DNA of 64,000 nt, taken from Hyphomonas sp. Mor2 (GTDB taxonomy: Bacteria; Pseudomonadota; Alphaproteobacteria; Caulobacterales; Hyphomonadaceae). Positions 38,713 to 49,109 of this stretch are shown here, piece by piece. The notes under the pieces are model-generated. The model had not been told where the DNA came from. It ran no database searches and saw only the letters and a list, made by a program, of their open reading frames with translations. Location: NCBI RefSeq assembly GCF_001854405.1, contig NZ_CP017718.1:2294001-2358000 (forward strand). The letters run 5' to 3'. How positions within the stretch are numbered: the first letter of the stretch is position 1; the number at the start of each line of letters is the position of its first letter. Position numbers and translations under genes: made by a program.

Positions 38713-39759
38713 CTAACCCGTCAGATCCAGGGCCAACAGCAAGGTGCGCTGGCTGGCACTGAAATTATCGTCGGAGATCACCCAGATGCGCGTCGCGCCG
38801 GATGGCGCCTCGCCAATTGCAACGCCCTCGAAATTATCGACGGGCAGCGGGCGTGTGAGCTGCGCCTCTCCAACCCGTTCGCCAGCGCGATCCACCTGCA
38901 GCATCACTCGCGGTCCTCTAACCGGATCATAAGCGCGAAATACGCGCGCGGTGAGAGTCTCGCGAGCCTCTGCTCCCGTCATCAGAAACAGAGCGGGTTG
39001 TTCGGTATATTGCAGCCCTGACAGGGTGCCGTCCGTCTTTACGATGCCGACAGGCGAGCCCCCGGACCGACGCATCTCGAACCCGACGGAGAGGGTCTCA
39101 TCGGTGAGCGCCAGCGCCTCCGGGCCGCGATTGTCTTGCAGTAGCGCGCCATCCACGACACGGTCCAGGCTGACCACCGGGGCGGCACGGGCGGCGGATC
39201 CACAGGTTTCCAGATCGAACGCGGAGATGCGGTGATCCTGCTCGAAGCTGACAAAGGCCACGCCGTCTCGCAGGCTCAGCCCCTCTGAGTCCCCATCTCG
39301 CTTATTGGCAAAATAGTCGCCGTCGAGATCGCGCATGTAGGAAATGGCGCCGAGGCCATCCGGCGTGCCGGTTTCGGGATCAATCCCGATCCAGATAAAC
39401 GCCCCCGCATCGCTGATCGCGAGCAAGGACCCAGAACCCATGACGGCGAGGCCGGACAAGCCGCCGAAATTGGATTCGGTTGATTTCAGCTGCCAGGCCC
39501 CAGAGAGGGTCAGGCCTGTCAGTTGACGCTCTCGAGCAGATGCGCTGCCGCGCTCCGCCTCGATCACACGGATTTCGATCGATTCTGCGCGCAGATAAGT
39601 CGCGTCCTGCGGACAGGAGACCGCGCGCAAGGCGTCTGCGTGATCAGAATAGGTCCAGACTCCCGTCTCCGCCCCTTGCTCCAAAGCCCGCGGCGCCTGG
39701 ACATCGGCCGCCGTGCAAGCGGTCAAAGCGGCAAAGGCGAGTATTGAAACAATGCGCAT
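38713..39759 (-). CDS. Esterase-like-activity-of-phytase family lipoprotein
   Basis: 348 residues. Signal 'IVSILAFAALTAC' gives a lipidated Cys at about 15. The body is a beta-propeller-like phytase-related fold with 'FGGLSGLAV', 'GDSEGLSLRDG' and the C-terminal 'NFEGVAIGEAPSGATRIWVISDDNFSASQRTLL' pattern (key residues N-F-E-G and S-D-D-N-x5-Q-R). Activity of this family is poorly characterised. From memory it often lies next to cobT in alphaproteobacteria, as here (59 bases). Confidence 0.85.
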   Translation of the reverse strand: MRIVSILAFAALTACTAADVQAPRALEQGAETGVWTYSDHADALRAVSCPQDATYLRAESIEIRVIEAERGSASARERQLTGLTLSGAWQLKSTESNFGGLSGLAVMGSGSLLAISDAGAFIWIGIDPETGTPDGLGAISYMRDLDGDYFANKRDGDSEGLSLRDGVAFVSFEQDHRISAFDLETCGSAARAAPVVSLDRVVDGALLQDNRGPEALALTDETLSVGFEMRRSGGSPVGIVKTDGTLSGLQYTEQPALFLMTGAEARETLTARVFRAYDPVRGPRVMLQVDRAGERVGEAQLTRPLPVDNFEGVAIGEAPSGATRIWVISDDNFSASQRTLLLALDLTG

Positions 39760-39818
39760 ATGAACGTCCCTTTCAGCGCCCGTCTAAGCGGCTGAATACG
39801 GCATGATCGTGAAGAAAT

Positions 39819-41807
39819 TTACATTCTTGTGCGGCGAACATCACGTCCGGAGCCAACTTTTGGCCCGCCATAGCGCGGTGCGCCTGCCCCAGCCCCCGAC
39901 GTTGCGCCGCCCGGTTTGACCGTCTCTCGGGTCAGAGGCGGCACGGCCATGGCTTCCGGTTTCGGCGCTTCGCCATTCTCGTCAAACAGGCTGGCCAGCT
40001 GCTCGGTCATCGCCCCGCCAAGTTGTTCAGCATCCACGATCGTGACAGCACGCTTGTAATAACGGGTCACGTCATGACCGATGCCGATGGCGATCAACTC
40101 GACCGGGCTGCGGGTTTCCAGCTCTTCTATGACCTGGCGCAAGTGTCGCTCCAGATAGTTGCCGACATTGACCGACAGCGTGGAATCATCGACCGGCGCG
40201 CCGTCGGAGATGACCATCATGATCTTGCGCTGTTCCGGGCGGGCGAGCAGACGATCATGCGCCCAGAGCAGCGCCTCGCCATCAATGTTTTCCTTGAGCA
40301 GCCCTTCCCGCATCATCAGGCCGAGATTCTTGCGCGCGCGCCGCCAGGGGGCGTCGGCGGACTTGTAGACAATATGGCGTAGATCGTTCAGACGGCCTGG
40401 CCCGGATGGCTTGCCCGCCTTGACCCAATCCTCACGGCTGAGCCCGCCTTTCCAGGCTTTGGTGGTAAAGCCGAGGATCTCAACTTTCACGCCGCACCGC
40501 TCCAGCGTCCGCGCCAGGATGTCCGCGCACAAGGCCGCGACCATGATCGGGCGTCCCCGCATCGAGCCGGAATTGTCCAACAGCAGGGTCACGACCGTAT
40601 CGCGGAAATTGCTGTCATCTTCCTGCTTGAAACTGAGCGGCGCCGTCGGATCGGTGATCACGCGCGTCAGCCGGGCGGTGTCCAGCACGCCCTCTTCCAG
40701 ATCGAACGACCAGGACCGGTTCTGTTGCGCCATCAGGCGGCGTTGCAGCTTGTTGGCCAGTTTCGACACCGCCCCCTGCAGACTCTCCAGCTGGTGATCG
40801 AGATAGGCGCGCAGGCGGCTCAACTCTTCCGGATCGCAAAGATCAGCCGCCTGGGCGACTTCATCATTCGCCGTGGTAAAGGCCTTGTACTGGAAGCGGT
40901 CCTTATCATCGCCATCGCGGAAATTCGGACGCAGCGGCTTGGTGCCATCATCGCTGTCTTCAGGATTGTCTTCGGCATCCATGTCGACATCGGCATCAAC
41001 AGAGACATTGGTCTCCTCGCCTTCCATGTCTTCAGTGTCGCCGGCATCAATCTCTTCCATTGTGGCGCCCTGGGTTTCCTCCCCGGACTCGCCATCTTCG
41101 GCAGAGTTTTCCTGATTGTTCTGATCCGACTCTTCTTCCGATTCCTGATCCTGTTCGCCCTGGTCTTCGCCGATCTCGTCGCCCTTGGTCAGGTCGCGGA
41201 TCAGGTCCTGGATCGTCCGGGCAAACTGTTCCTGATCGTGCAGCTGATGGATCAGCTTGTCGAGCGTGTCGGCGCCGCGCTTATTGACCTCATCCCGCCA
41301 CAGCGCGGCAATGCCCTCGGCCGCCGGTGGCAGCGGACGCCCGGTCAGGCGCTCACGTAGAAGAAATTCAACCGCCGGGGCCAGCGGCGCGTCCTGGCGG
41401 TCTTCCATTCGGGAATAACCGGCCTTCTCACATCGCGACGCGAGTGCAGCGTCGAGATTGTTGGCCGTGCCATCCATGGCGCGCGCACCAATACTCTCGA
41501 TCCGGGCCCGTTCGGCCGCTTCATAGACCTGACGACCGACCTCGCCGTCCGGGCGCGCCTTTGCATGCGCCACCGGATCATGGTGCGCCATCCGCAGCGC
41601 CGTCGCATCTGCTTCGCCGCGCACCTGCGCTGCAACCTCCGGGGCCAGATCACGGGGCGGCGGGACCAGGACCAGGCGCTCAGCCTCTGCGCGCGGGCCA
41701 TCGCCGGAGAAGTTCACCTCCACGTCGCGCGTCTGGCTCATCGCCTTGGCGGTGGTCGCCAGCGCCTGCTTGAACAGCTCGTAAGGGGCCTCGTCGGTTT
41801 TACTCAT
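39819..41807 (-). CDS. cobT: Aerobic cobaltochelatase subunit CobT
   Basis: 662 residues. An N-terminal globular part (about 1-210) is followed by a long acidic Asp/Glu/Asn/Gln-rich stretch (about 215-310), and a C-terminal von Willebrand A domain with the MIDAS motif '[13 protein letters not shown]' (D-x-S-x-S). CobT joins CobS in a chaperone-like ring that drives CobN to insert cobalt into hydrogenobyrinate diamide. No cobN or other cobalamin gene is in the window. Confidence 0.93.
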   Translation of the reverse strand: MSKTDEAPYELFKQALATTAKAMSQTRDVEVNFSGDGPRAEAERLVLVPPPRDLAPEVAAQVRGEADATALRMAHHDPVAHAKARPDGEVGRQVYEAAERARIESIGARAMDGTANNLDAALASRCEKAGYSRMEDRQDAPLAPAVEFLLRERLTGRPLPPAAEGIAALWRDEVNKRGADTLDKLIHQLHDQEQFARTIQDLIRDLTKGDEIGEDQGEQDQESEEESDQNNQENSAEDGESGEETQGATMEEIDAGDTEDMEGEETNVSVDADVDMDAEDNPEDSDDGTKPLRPNFRDGDDKDRFQYKAFTTANDEVAQAADLCDPEELSRLRAYLDHQLESLQGAVSKLANKLQRRLMAQQNRSWSFDLEEGVLDTARLTRVITDPTAPLSFKQEDDSNFRDTVVTLLLDNSGSMRGRPIMVAALCADILARTLERCGVKVEILGFTTKAWKGGLSREDWVKAGKPSGPGRLNDLRHIVYKSADAPWRRARKNLGLMMREGLLKENIDGEALLWAHDRLLARPEQRKIMMVISDGAPVDDSTLSVNVGNYLERHLRQVIEELETRSPVELIAIGIGHDVTRYYKRAVTIVDAEQLGGAMTEQLASLFDENGEAPKPEAMAVPPLTRETVKPGGATSGAGAGAPRYGGPKVGSGRDVRRTRM

Positions 41808-41895
41808 GCGGCTGACTTAGCGCGCACAAACAGATTTGCGAAGGGGCATTTGGACGCCTGACGTGAGGTCACACTGCTTGTGTGATCAATCCGCG

Positions 41896-43107
41896 CTAGT
41901 CCGACGCCAGGGCGGGCGAACCGGGCACCGATCCGAAAGCAGGTCTAGGGCGCCCAAACTCAGCGCGGACACGGCGGCACACGACCGCTGCGACAAGCCC
42001 GCACGCCAGGAAACAGAGCGACACGCCCACCTGCGTCGCCGGCCCCGGCACGAACAGCGTGAGCAGGACGAGCGCCGCCAGGCTCTCGCGTTCAAAGGGC
42101 AGCCATCCCGCCTGATGCCCGCGGTAAGCCACAAACCAGAGGGCAGGCACCAGCAGCACCAGCTCGTAATACATCGAGTATGGCGCCGTGAGCAGCGTCG
42201 CGCTCGCCAGAACCGCGTACCGCCAGGTCGCGTCCTCGGTCTTGCGGCAGATCCAGATGACGGCAGCGATGGCGGCAAGATAGCTGAGGCCGGCCAGGCT
42301 GAGCGCCAATGTGTCCGGCAGCCAGGCAAGGCGAGCTGCTGCGTAGACATTGACCATCTTGTACAGCGGCATCTCTCCATCTGAAACGGATCCAGAGACC
42401 ACGCCGAGAAACTCGAAGAAGGCGATCCAGGTTGAGGCCCCGAGCAGCAGCAGCGCGCTTGCCCAGAGCAGGACGCTGCCGAGCGCTGCGGCGGCGAAGG
42501 CGCGCCAATGGCCACCCGCCAGGAACAGAACCGGCAAAAGAATGCCGAGCTGCGGCTTAAGCGTGAGCAGCGCAGCAGCGAGCCCCGCAAGCACAGGTCG
42601 CGACTTCGCATGGAACACAGCCAACAGCATCAGACTGGCCGTGAACAAGGCGTTCTGGCCGGTATTCAGGACGATTAAAACAGGAATGGTCGCGATCAGG
42701 GCAATCAGAGCATGCCCACGCACCCCGAGGCTGCCCAGGACCAACGCAAAGGCGGCGATGCCGAGCCAACACCACAGCGCATAGGCCATCTCGAAGGGCA
42801 ACCATCCAATCGGCGCAAAGATCAGGCCCGCATGCGGAGGATATTGCCAGGTCAGCCCGTCGACATTCGCCCCGGGGCGGTGTGTCTCGATCGCGGCAGC
42901 CAGCCCATCCGGGGCATACAGAGCGGCCATATCGCCGCCAAGCGTCTCACGCGCCGCGGCCCAGAACGCGACGAAATCGCCGCCAAAAACATAGTCAGGT
43001 GAGCCTCCCAGCAGGTAAATCACGAACACCGCATACTGAAACGCCGCCACCGCCAGGAGGATGGCGAAAGCGATATTCGGCTGAAAATAGCGTTCAAGAC
43101 TGGACAT
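41896..43107 (-). CDS. GT87-family membrane glycosyltransferase
   Basis: 403 residues with about ten membrane segments. The first extracytoplasmic loop carries 'GGDFVAFWAAARETLGGDMAALY', whose Asp after the first membrane helix is the presumed catalytic residue of the GT87/GT-C family, and 'WQYPPHAGLIFAPIGWLP' follows. It would use polyprenyl-phosphate sugars on the periplasmic side, like mycobacterial PimE. Inserted between cobS and cobT, 82 and 88 bases away, on the same strand. Confidence 0.85.
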   Translation of the reverse strand: MSSLERYFQPNIAFAILLAVAAFQYAVFVIYLLGGSPDYVFGGDFVAFWAAARETLGGDMAALYAPDGLAAAIETHRPGANVDGLTWQYPPHAGLIFAPIGWLPFEMAYALWCWLGIAAFALVLGSLGVRGHALIALIATIPVLIVLNTGQNALFTASLMLLAVFHAKSRPVLAGLAAALLTLKPQLGILLPVLFLAGGHWRAFAAAALGSVLLWASALLLLGASTWIAFFEFLGVVSGSVSDGEMPLYKMVNVYAAARLAWLPDTLALSLAGLSYLAAIAAVIWICRKTEDATWRYAVLASATLLTAPYSMYYELVLLVPALWFVAYRGHQAGWLPFERESLAALVLLTLFVPGPATQVGVSLCFLACGLVAAVVCRRVRAEFGRPRPAFGSVPGSPALASD

Positions 43108-43189
43108 AGGCCGACCTGCTTCTGCTGGCCCGGCCTAAAGGTAACCCAATAAAATTTAGTGAAAACAGGCGCAGAGCCTGGTTTTCGGC

Positions 43190-44173
43190 TTAAGCGACTT
43201 TCACCATCAGGGCGCTCTCCGGCAGCTCCTCGGCGAAACAGCGCTGGTACATTTCCGCCACCAATGGGCGTTCCAGCTCATCGCACTTGTTGAGGAAAGT
43301 CATCCGGAACGCGTGTCCGAGATCGCCGAAGATCGCAAAGTTCTCCGCCCAGGTGATCACGGTCCGCGGGCTCATGACGGTCGACAGGTCGCCATTCATG
43401 AACGCGTTCCGGGTCAGATCCGCAAGCGTCACCATGCGGCTCAGGGTCTCCTGATCGACATCCCCAGCTTTCGTGGCAACGATTTCCACCTCGGCATCAT
43501 GTTCGAGATAGTTCAGCGTGGTGACGATGCTCCAGCGGTCCATCTGGCCCTGGTTCAGCTGTTGCGTGCCGTGATAGAGCCCGGTCGTGTCACCGAGGCC
43601 GACTGTGTTGGTGGTCGCGAACAGACGAAAATACGGGTTCGGCTCGATGACTCGGTTCTGGTCGAGCAGGGTCAGTTTCCCGCTGGATTCCAGTACGCGC
43701 TGGATCACGAACATCACATCCGGACGTCCGGCATCATATTCGTCAAACGTGATTGCCACCGGACGCTGCAGCGCCCAAGGCAGGATCCCTTCGCGGAATT
43801 CCGTCACCTGCGCGCCGTCTTTCAGGACGATCGCGTCCTTGCCGACCATGTCGATCCGAGACACGTGACTGTCCAGGTTGACCCGGATCATCGGCCAGTT
43901 CAGGCGCGCGGCAATCTGTTCGATATGCGTCGACTTGCCGGTACCGTGATAGCCCTGCACCATGACGCGGCGATTATGCTCAAAGCCAGCCAGCAGCGCG
44001 ATCGTGGTTTGCGGGTCAAACCGATAGGCTTCGTCAATGGCGGGCACATATTCCGTGCGATCCTTGAACCCATGGACGATCAGATCCGTGTCGAGGCCAA
44101 ATACCTCGCGAACATTGATCTCTACCGTCGGTTCCAGGCCCTGCAGGGCGTCGCTATCGCTCATCACGGTCAT
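43190..44173 (-). CDS. cobS: Aerobic cobaltochelatase subunit CobS
   Basis: 327 residues of the AAA+ MoxR/CobS type. Walker A is G74-Y-H-G-T-G-K-S81; Walker B and sensor regions include '[12 protein letters not shown]' and '[12 protein letters not shown]'. A second ATG three codons in is an alternative start; neither has a strong ribosome site. It forms hexameric rings with CobT. The order cobS, GT87, cobT is all on the minus strand. Confidence 0.93.
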   Translation of the reverse strand: MTVMSDSDALQGLEPTVEINVREVFGLDTDLIVHGFKDRTEYVPAIDEAYRFDPQTTIALLAGFEHNRRVMVQGYHGTGKSTHIEQIAARLNWPMIRVNLDSHVSRIDMVGKDAIVLKDGAQVTEFREGILPWALQRPVAITFDEYDAGRPDVMFVIQRVLESSGKLTLLDQNRVIEPNPYFRLFATTNTVGLGDTTGLYHGTQQLNQGQMDRWSIVTTLNYLEHDAEVEIVATKAGDVDQETLSRMVTLADLTRNAFMNGDLSTVMSPRTVITWAENFAIFGDLGHAFRMTFLNKCDELERPLVAEMYQRCFAEELPESALMVKVA

Positions 44174-44339
44174 GCGAATGGTCTTTCATCAAGTCTTATC
44201 AAGGCTCACCTATCACAACCGGCGCGCGCGCCAAGTGTGACATTGGGGGAAGCGGTGCGATTGTTTCGGCAGGACTGGCATTGTGAACACACTCGCCTTA
44301 AGTCCATCTACGAAGAAAACGAGCAATAGAGAGCCATTC

Positions 44340-45239
44340 ATGCCACATGTGACCGCCAATGACATCCAGATCGCTTATGAAGAGTTTGGCGATCCGGAAC
44401 ATCCCACCGCGCTCCTGATCATGGGACTGGGCGGTCAGTTGACCATGTGGTCGGATGAACTGGTCGAGGATCTGGTGGCCGGCGGTTACCGGGTAATCCT
44501 GTTCGACAATCGCGATATCGGACTGTCGCATTTTCACAGCGGAGAGAAATCGCCCAGTATCCTGCGTCAGATCTTGCTGCGACGCCTCGGCATTCGCCTG
44601 AAGACGCCCTACACCTTGAACGACATGGCCCAGGACACGATTGGCCTGATGGACGCGCTCAAGCTCGACAGCGTACACCTGGTCGGCATTTCCATGGGCG
44701 GCATGATCGGTCAGCACGTGGCCTCCCTGGCCCCGGACCGGGTGACCAGCCTGACCGCCATCATGACCACGACCGGCAATCCGAAACTGCCGCGCCCGTC
44801 GGGTGAGATCATGAAGGCGATGATCCGCCGCGGCCCGCAACCGACGACGCGCGAGGCGATCATCGATCAGTCGGTCGCAACTTTCGGGGTCATCGGAACG
44901 CCGGGCGAGGATCAGAACACCAATGGGATGCGCGATCGCATCACCCGGTCCTATGACCGTTCCTACCATCCTGCCGGCCTGTTGCGGCAAATGTCGGCCA
45001 TTGTGGCCTCCGGAGATTTCCGCAAGCATACGCGCAGCATCAAGGCTCCGACCCTGGTCCTGCACGGAACATCAGACCCGCTCGTGCCGATTGAAGGCGG
45101 GCGCGATATTGCCAAACTCGTGCGGGGCGCGCGCATGGTCGAGCTGGATGGCATGGGGCATGATGTGCCGCCACGCTTCCTGCCCGAGATTACGCGGCAC
45201 ATGCTCGATCACTTCGCATCGACCAAGGTCTACGCTTAG
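44340..45239 (+). CDS. Alpha/beta hydrolase
   Basis: 299 residues from the ATG at 44340. Nucleophile elbow 'GISMGG' with Ser118; the acid in 'LHGTSDPLVP' and the His in 'ELDGMGHDVPP' complete the triad; the oxyanion strand is 'LIMGLGGQLTMW'. The closest recognisable kin are RdmC-like methyl esterases and related hydrolases, but the substrate cannot be predicted. Diverges from cobS with 166 bases between starts; a strong terminator follows. Confidence 0.9.
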   Translation: MPHVTANDIQIAYEEFGDPEHPTALLIMGLGGQLTMWSDELVEDLVAGGYRVILFDNRDIGLSHFHSGEKSPSILRQILLRRLGIRLKTPYTLNDMAQDTIGLMDALKLDSVHLVGISMGGMIGQHVASLAPDRVTSLTAIMTTTGNPKLPRPSGEIMKAMIRRGPQPTTREAIIDQSVATFGVIGTPGEDQNTNGMRDRITRSYDRSYHPAGLLRQMSAIVASGDFRKHTRSIKAPTLVLHGTSDPLVPIEGGRDIAKLVRGARMVELDGMGHDVPPRFLPEITRHMLDHFASTKVYA

Positions 45240-45271
45240 GCGAGCATGGTCGCGACCAGCCTCAAGACAAG

Positions 45272-45307
45272 AAAAAACGCGCCCCGGTCTCGGAGCGCGT
45301 TTTTTTT
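45272..45307. terminator. Bidirectional terminator
   Basis: A-rich/GC hairpin: AAAAAACGCGC pairs with GCGCGTTTTTT around a C/G-rich loop, giving T-runs on both strands. It closes the alpha/beta hydrolase gene on the plus strand and rpmB on the minus strand. Confidence 0.88.
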
Positions 45308-45328
45308 GATCATATGGAAGCGAAGCGT

Positions 45329-45619
45329 CTAGGCTTCTGCTTCTGCCTTCTTGGCAATGTTCTTTTTGATTTTCAGCGCCTTGGCCGACAGGACATCGTC
45401 CTTTGCCTTGGCGAGATAGGCATCAAGGCCGCCCAGCTTGTCGACGGTGCGCAGGGCTTTGGCTGCAACGCGCATGGAGAAACGCTGGTCCAGCGCTTCA
45501 GAATGCAGCGTGACATTGACCAGGTTTGGCATAAACCGGCGCTTGGTCTTGATATTCGAGTGGCTGACATTGTGTCCGACCATAGGGCCTGTGCCAGTAA
45601 GTTCACATACGCGGGACAT
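45329..45619 (-). CDS. rpmB: 50S ribosomal protein L28
   Basis: 96 residues from the ATG at 45617-45619, chosen because family members start 'MSRVCELTG'; a second in-frame ATG 15 bases upstream is possible. Conserved '[23 protein letters not shown]' follows. L28 is a late-assembled protein of the 50S subunit. It lacks the zinc-binding Cys set, as alphaproteobacterial copies do. Diverges from the DUF3108 gene. Confidence 0.96.
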   Translation of the reverse strand: MSRVCELTGTGPMVGHNVSHSNIKTKRRFMPNLVNVTLHSEALDQRFSMRVAAKALRTVDKLGGLDAYLAKAKDDVLSAKALKIKKNIAKKAEAEA

Positions 45620-45835
45620 GGGTCGCTCGCTCATTGTCTAGATTGAAACCGAAGCGGGGCTATTACGCTCCCTGACCGGGCACGTCAAGCGCGCAGATGA
45701 GTCGAAATGCAAGCGGTTCAAATCGGTGCATAAAACAGATTTAATCTAGGCAAAACAGTGACGGCTTCGTTCAGCCTAGCTTTTGACACAGACATATATA
45801 TCAAGTGAAATTCCAATTCACACGAGGCGCTCGCC

Positions 45836-46690
45836 ATGATCAAAAAACTGCTCGCATCTGCTGCTCTTGCTTCGCTTACCGTTGCCAGCGTGTCTGGCGC
45901 GGATACAGCCTTGGCAGAGCCGCATATTCTCTCGCAGATCAAAGCCGGTCAGCCGATGAAGATGGACTACACCATCAAGGCCAGCGCCTGGGTTCTGATC
46001 ATTCCGATCACCGGGAAAGCCAATTTCCAGGTGGAGATGAACAAGAACACCTATGCCATCAAGAGCCAGGTCAAGACGACCGGTCTCGCTGATATTCTGG
46101 TCAATTATGATATGGAGCTCGCGTCCTCCGGTTACACCACGCCGGACGGGCTCGATACCTATGCCTATATTTCTCAGAACAAGGACGGCAAAAAGAACCG
46201 CCGGGTGGATCTGAAATATCTGGGCGACGATTTTGAGATGCTCGCCACCCCGGCCTTCGGCAATCTTGGCGACCCGGCCGCGACCGCGCCGCAGGTTCTC
46301 GACGCCAAGGATCCGATCACAGCGCTGATTTCATTCGCGCTGGAACCTCGGGCGGCAGATGCAGACCCATGCGGCGGCCCGCTCAAGATCTTTGACGGTC
46401 GCCAGCTCACGCACCTGCACCTGACCAATCATGGCCTGAAAAGCGTCAGCTCAGAAGCCTGGAGCGGGCAGGCCTATGAATGCCATATCGAGATGGACAA
46501 GGTGGCTGGCTACAAGCCAGGCGAAGCCAATAAGGACACGCTGACCGGCATTGATGGTCCGCTGCGCATGTGGCTGGCGCCATTGCCTAATGGCGCGCAT
46601 GTACCGGTCCGCATTGAGGCAGAAACCGATGATATCGGCACTGTGACGCTGCAAGCTTCGCAACTCAAATTCACGCCGCTGGAAGACTGA
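45836..46690 (+). CDS. DUF3108 periplasmic protein
   Basis: 284 residues. A signal peptide (about 1-28, cut after ALA) precedes a beta-rich DUF3108 domain, 'MDYTIKASAWVLIIPITGKANFQVEM' (about 42-67) onward. DUF3108 proteins are predicted periplasmic ligand binders of unknown function. From memory it is a frequent neighbour of rpmB in alphaproteobacteria. A -35-like TTGACA (45782-45787) is followed 17 bases later by TGAAAT, a possible promoter for this gene. Confidence 0.88.
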   Translation: MIKKLLASAALASLTVASVSGADTALAEPHILSQIKAGQPMKMDYTIKASAWVLIIPITGKANFQVEMNKNTYAIKSQVKTTGLADILVNYDMELASSGYTTPDGLDTYAYISQNKDGKKNRRVDLKYLGDDFEMLATPAFGNLGDPAATAPQVLDAKDPITALISFALEPRAADADPCGGPLKIFDGRQLTHLHLTNHGLKSVSSEAWSGQAYECHIEMDKVAGYKPGEANKDTLTGIDGPLRMWLAPLPNGAHVPVRIEAETDDIGTVTLQASQLKFTPLED

Positions 46691-46781
46691 TCCGTCCCTA
46701 TCCACAGCAATTGCGGGCGGGGGACGGCCTAACCCTCCGCCCCCGTTGACGAGCAGGCGGGCCCTGCCTAAGCGGGACGGT

Positions 46782-47597
46782 ATGACAAAAAAGCCCCTGA
46801 AAATCGTCAGTTGGAACATCAATTCGGTCCGGCTGCGCCTGCCAAATGTCGAAGCCTTCGTAGCGGCCGAACAGCCGGACATTATCTGCTTTCAGGAGAT
46901 CAAATGTCAGAATGCCGAGTTCCCGGAAAAGGGCTTCAAGCAAATGGGGCTGCCGCACCTCGCGATTAACGGTCAGCGCGGCGGGCATCATGGCGTCGCC
47001 ATTGCCAGCAAGGCGCCGATCGAGATTCTCGAAACGCCCGCCCTGTGCCGCGAAGGCCACGCCCGGGTCAACGCAATCAAGGTTGAGGGTGTAGAGCTGC
47101 ACAATATCTACCTGCCGGCGGGCGGAGACGTGCCGGATCCGGACGAGAACCCGAAATTCGCCCACAAGCTCGACTTCGTGAAGCGCCTCGGGCGTCACTA
47201 TGGCAAGTCGGCGAAGGACGGCACCCCGCGCGTTCTGGTCGGCGATCTCAACATCGCGCCGCACCCAAACGATGTCTGGTCGCACAAGCAGCTACTGAAG
47301 ATCGTCTCGCACACGCCCGTCGAGACCGAAGGTCTTGAGAAAGCTCGCAAGAAAGGCGGCTTCACCGATCTCGCCCGGCATATCCATGACGAGAACCAGC
47401 GCCTCTATTCCTGGTGGAGCTATCGCGCTCGCGACTGGGCCGCCTCGAACAAGGGACGACGCCTCGATCATATCTGGACCACCGACGCGGCGACAGCGCT
47501 GACCGATATGGACAGCTACCGGGTGCATCTGGCCTGGCGCGGCGGCTGGAAACCGTCCGATCATGCGCCGATCAGCATTGAGATGGCGAGGCCCTGA
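46782..47597 (+). CDS. xth: Exodeoxyribonuclease III
   Basis: 271 residues from the ATG at 46782. Active-site motifs of the EEP nuclease family are complete: 'SWNINSVRLRLP', 'CFQEIKCQ', 'YLPAGGD', 'GDLNIAP', 'RRLDHIW' and 'PSDHAPI'. It removes abasic and blocked 3' ends in base-excision repair and acts as a 3'-5' exonuclease. Follows the DUF3108 gene by 91 bases on the same strand, possibly co-transcribed. Confidence 0.95.
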   Translation: MTKKPLKIVSWNINSVRLRLPNVEAFVAAEQPDIICFQEIKCQNAEFPEKGFKQMGLPHLAINGQRGGHHGVAIASKAPIEILETPALCREGHARVNAIKVEGVELHNIYLPAGGDVPDPDENPKFAHKLDFVKRLGRHYGKSAKDGTPRVLVGDLNIAPHPNDVWSHKQLLKIVSHTPVETEGLEKARKKGGFTDLARHIHDENQRLYSWWSYRARDWAASNKGRRLDHIWTTDAATALTDMDSYRVHLAWRGGWKPSDHAPISIEMARP

Positions 47598-47902
47598 ATA
47601 GGCCTTGGGCGATCCCGAAACGTGACCTAATCCCGGGCAAATCCGCCCGAAATTGACGCAGACCCGATAGCGTCACGCAATCTTCAAACTCGGAAAACCG
47701 CATTCTTTCAATAGCATAGAGGAAGCCCTCCTCCTTTGCATGGCAGCTCTTCGCGAACTCGCTTGTTCGGCGAATCCAATCGATGAAGGGTCATCCTGCA
47801 ACGTGACTGCACAACTGCCGTCAGCGCGGAAAGACATAATCATGTTGCGGGAGGGATTTCTGGTCGGTCTTCGGATCGACGCCAACACAAAGGATGAAAT
47901 CC
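47598..47902. other. Intergenic region before urcA-like gene
   Basis: 305 bases without a supported gene. It must hold the promoter of the UrcA-like gene. A minus-strand frame of about 56 codons (47673-47843) lacks a clear ribosome site and a recognised family, and I do not call it. Confidence 0.6.
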
Positions 47903-48244
47903 ATGCGTAAAGCAATTGCAACTCTTATCATCGCTGCCGCCCTGGCAGCTCCAATTGCCCAAGCTGAGGGCACTCCTATCACCGTGAATATAAGCTATGA
48001 CAGTACGCTTCTGGCGACGGAAGAGGGCGCGAAATCGGTTTACAGATCGATCCGCTCTCAAGCCACACAAGCGTGTAGCAACACCCAACCCGCCACCGGC
48101 CTGTTTCGCGTCGATCGCGACTGCCGCGACGATCTGGTTGACCAGGCGATCGGCAAGATCCGTCTTGCCGCGCTCGAAGACGGCCTGCAGCCCCTCTATG
48201 TGTTTGCAGCCCTGGAGTCTGACGAAGAGAGCTCCAAACAGTAA
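47903..48244 (+). CDS. UrcA family protein
   Basis: 113 residues from the ATG at 47903; AAAGGA lies 8 bases upstream and overlaps an earlier in-frame ATG at 47894, which is therefore disfavoured. A signal peptide (about 1-20) precedes an UrcA domain, 'ITVNISYDSTLLATEEGAKSVYRSIRSQATQAC', with its two conserved Cys (one here, one in 'DRDCRDDL'). UrcA proteins are small periplasmic proteins of alphaproteobacteria and Sphingomonads with no known role. A terminator follows. Confidence 0.88.
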   Translation: MRKAIATLIIAAALAAPIAQAEGTPITVNISYDSTLLATEEGAKSVYRSIRSQATQACSNTQPATGLFRVDRDCRDDLVDQAIGKIRLAALEDGLQPLYVFAALESDEESSKQ

Positions 48245-48264
48245 TTGCTATTTCGATCAAAAAG

Positions 48265-48300
48265 AACGGGCGGTGACAGAAGTCGCCGCCCGTTTTTCTT
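48265..48300 (+). terminator. Terminator after urcA-like gene
   Basis: ACGGGCGG (48266-48273) pairs with CCGCCCGT (48286-48293) around a 12-base loop, then TTTTCTTTTT. It can also act against read-through from sdhB on the minus strand, which ends at 48319. Confidence 0.85.
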
Positions 48301-48318
48301 TTTCAGATCGAGACCGCC

Positions 48319-49101
48319 TTAAGCGACGCGTTCGACCATCATGTGCTTGATCTTGGCGATTGCCTTGGCCGGGTTCAGGCCTTTCGGGCAGACTTGCGTA
48401 CAATTCATGATCGTATGGCAGCGATAGAGCTTGAATGGATCTTCGAGATCATCGAGGCGCTCACCGGTCGCTTCGTCGCGACTATCGATCAGCCAGCGAT
48501 AGGCCTGCAACAATGCCGCAGGGCCGAGATACTTGTCGCCATTCCACCAATAAGACGGGCAAGACGTCGAGCATGAGGCGCACAGAATGCACTCATACAG
48601 GCCGTCCAGATGTTCCCGCTCTTCTTCGGTCTGGTTCCACTCTTTCTCAGGCTCCGGCGTATCGGTCTTGAGATAAGGCTGTACATAGGCGTGCTGGGCG
48701 TAGAAATTCGTCAGATCCGGGATCAGATCCTTGACCACCGGCTGGTGCGGCAGCGGCGCAATCGTGATGTGCGGCCCGGCAATTTCATCCCAGCCTTGCG
48801 TACAGGCAATCGTGTTGTGGCCACCAATATTCATCGCGCATGAGCCACACACGCCCTCGCGGCACGAGCGGCGGAAAGCCAGCGTCGAGTCGACATGGTT
48901 CTTGATGTAGATCAGCACGTCGAGGATCATCGGCCCGCATTTGTCCATATCGACAAAATACGTGTCCCAGCGTGGATTGCCGCCCTCTTCCGGGCTGTAG
49001 CGATAGATCTTGAACTTCTTCAGGTTCTTGGCGCGATCCGGCTTTGGCCAGGTCTTGCCTTTCTTCGGCGCGGAGCCTTTGGGGAGTGTTAGCTGTACCA
49101 T
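48319..49101 (-). CDS. sdhB: Succinate dehydrogenase iron-sulfur subunit
   Basis: 260 residues with three Cys sets: 'CREGVCGSC' (with a further Cys, the 2Fe-2S site), '[12 protein letters not shown]' (4Fe-4S) and 'CTQVCPKGL' (completing the 4Fe-4S and 3Fe-4S sites). It passes electrons from SdhA to the membrane quinone site. Last gene of the sdhCDAB operon; it starts 8 bases after sdhA. Confidence 0.97.
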   Translation of the reverse strand: MVQLTLPKGSAPKKGKTWPKPDRAKNLKKFKIYRYSPEEGGNPRWDTYFVDMDKCGPMILDVLIYIKNHVDSTLAFRRSCREGVCGSCAMNIGGHNTIACTQGWDEIAGPHITIAPLPHQPVVKDLIPDLTNFYAQHAYVQPYLKTDTPEPEKEWNQTEEEREHLDGLYECILCASCSTSCPSYWWNGDKYLGPAALLQAYRWLIDSRDEATGERLDDLEDPFKLYRCHTIMNCTQVCPKGLNPAKAIAKIKHMMVERVA

Positions 49102-49109
49102 GCTCGCTC

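Noticed and set aside
43108-44339. Possible cobalamin riboswitch or B12 box near cobS.
   Set aside because: I looked for the conserved B12-box pattern upstream of cobS and did not see it.
47673-47843. A minus-strand open frame of about 56 codons before the UrcA gene.
   Set aside because: No convincing ribosome site or family; the region is more likely the UrcA promoter.
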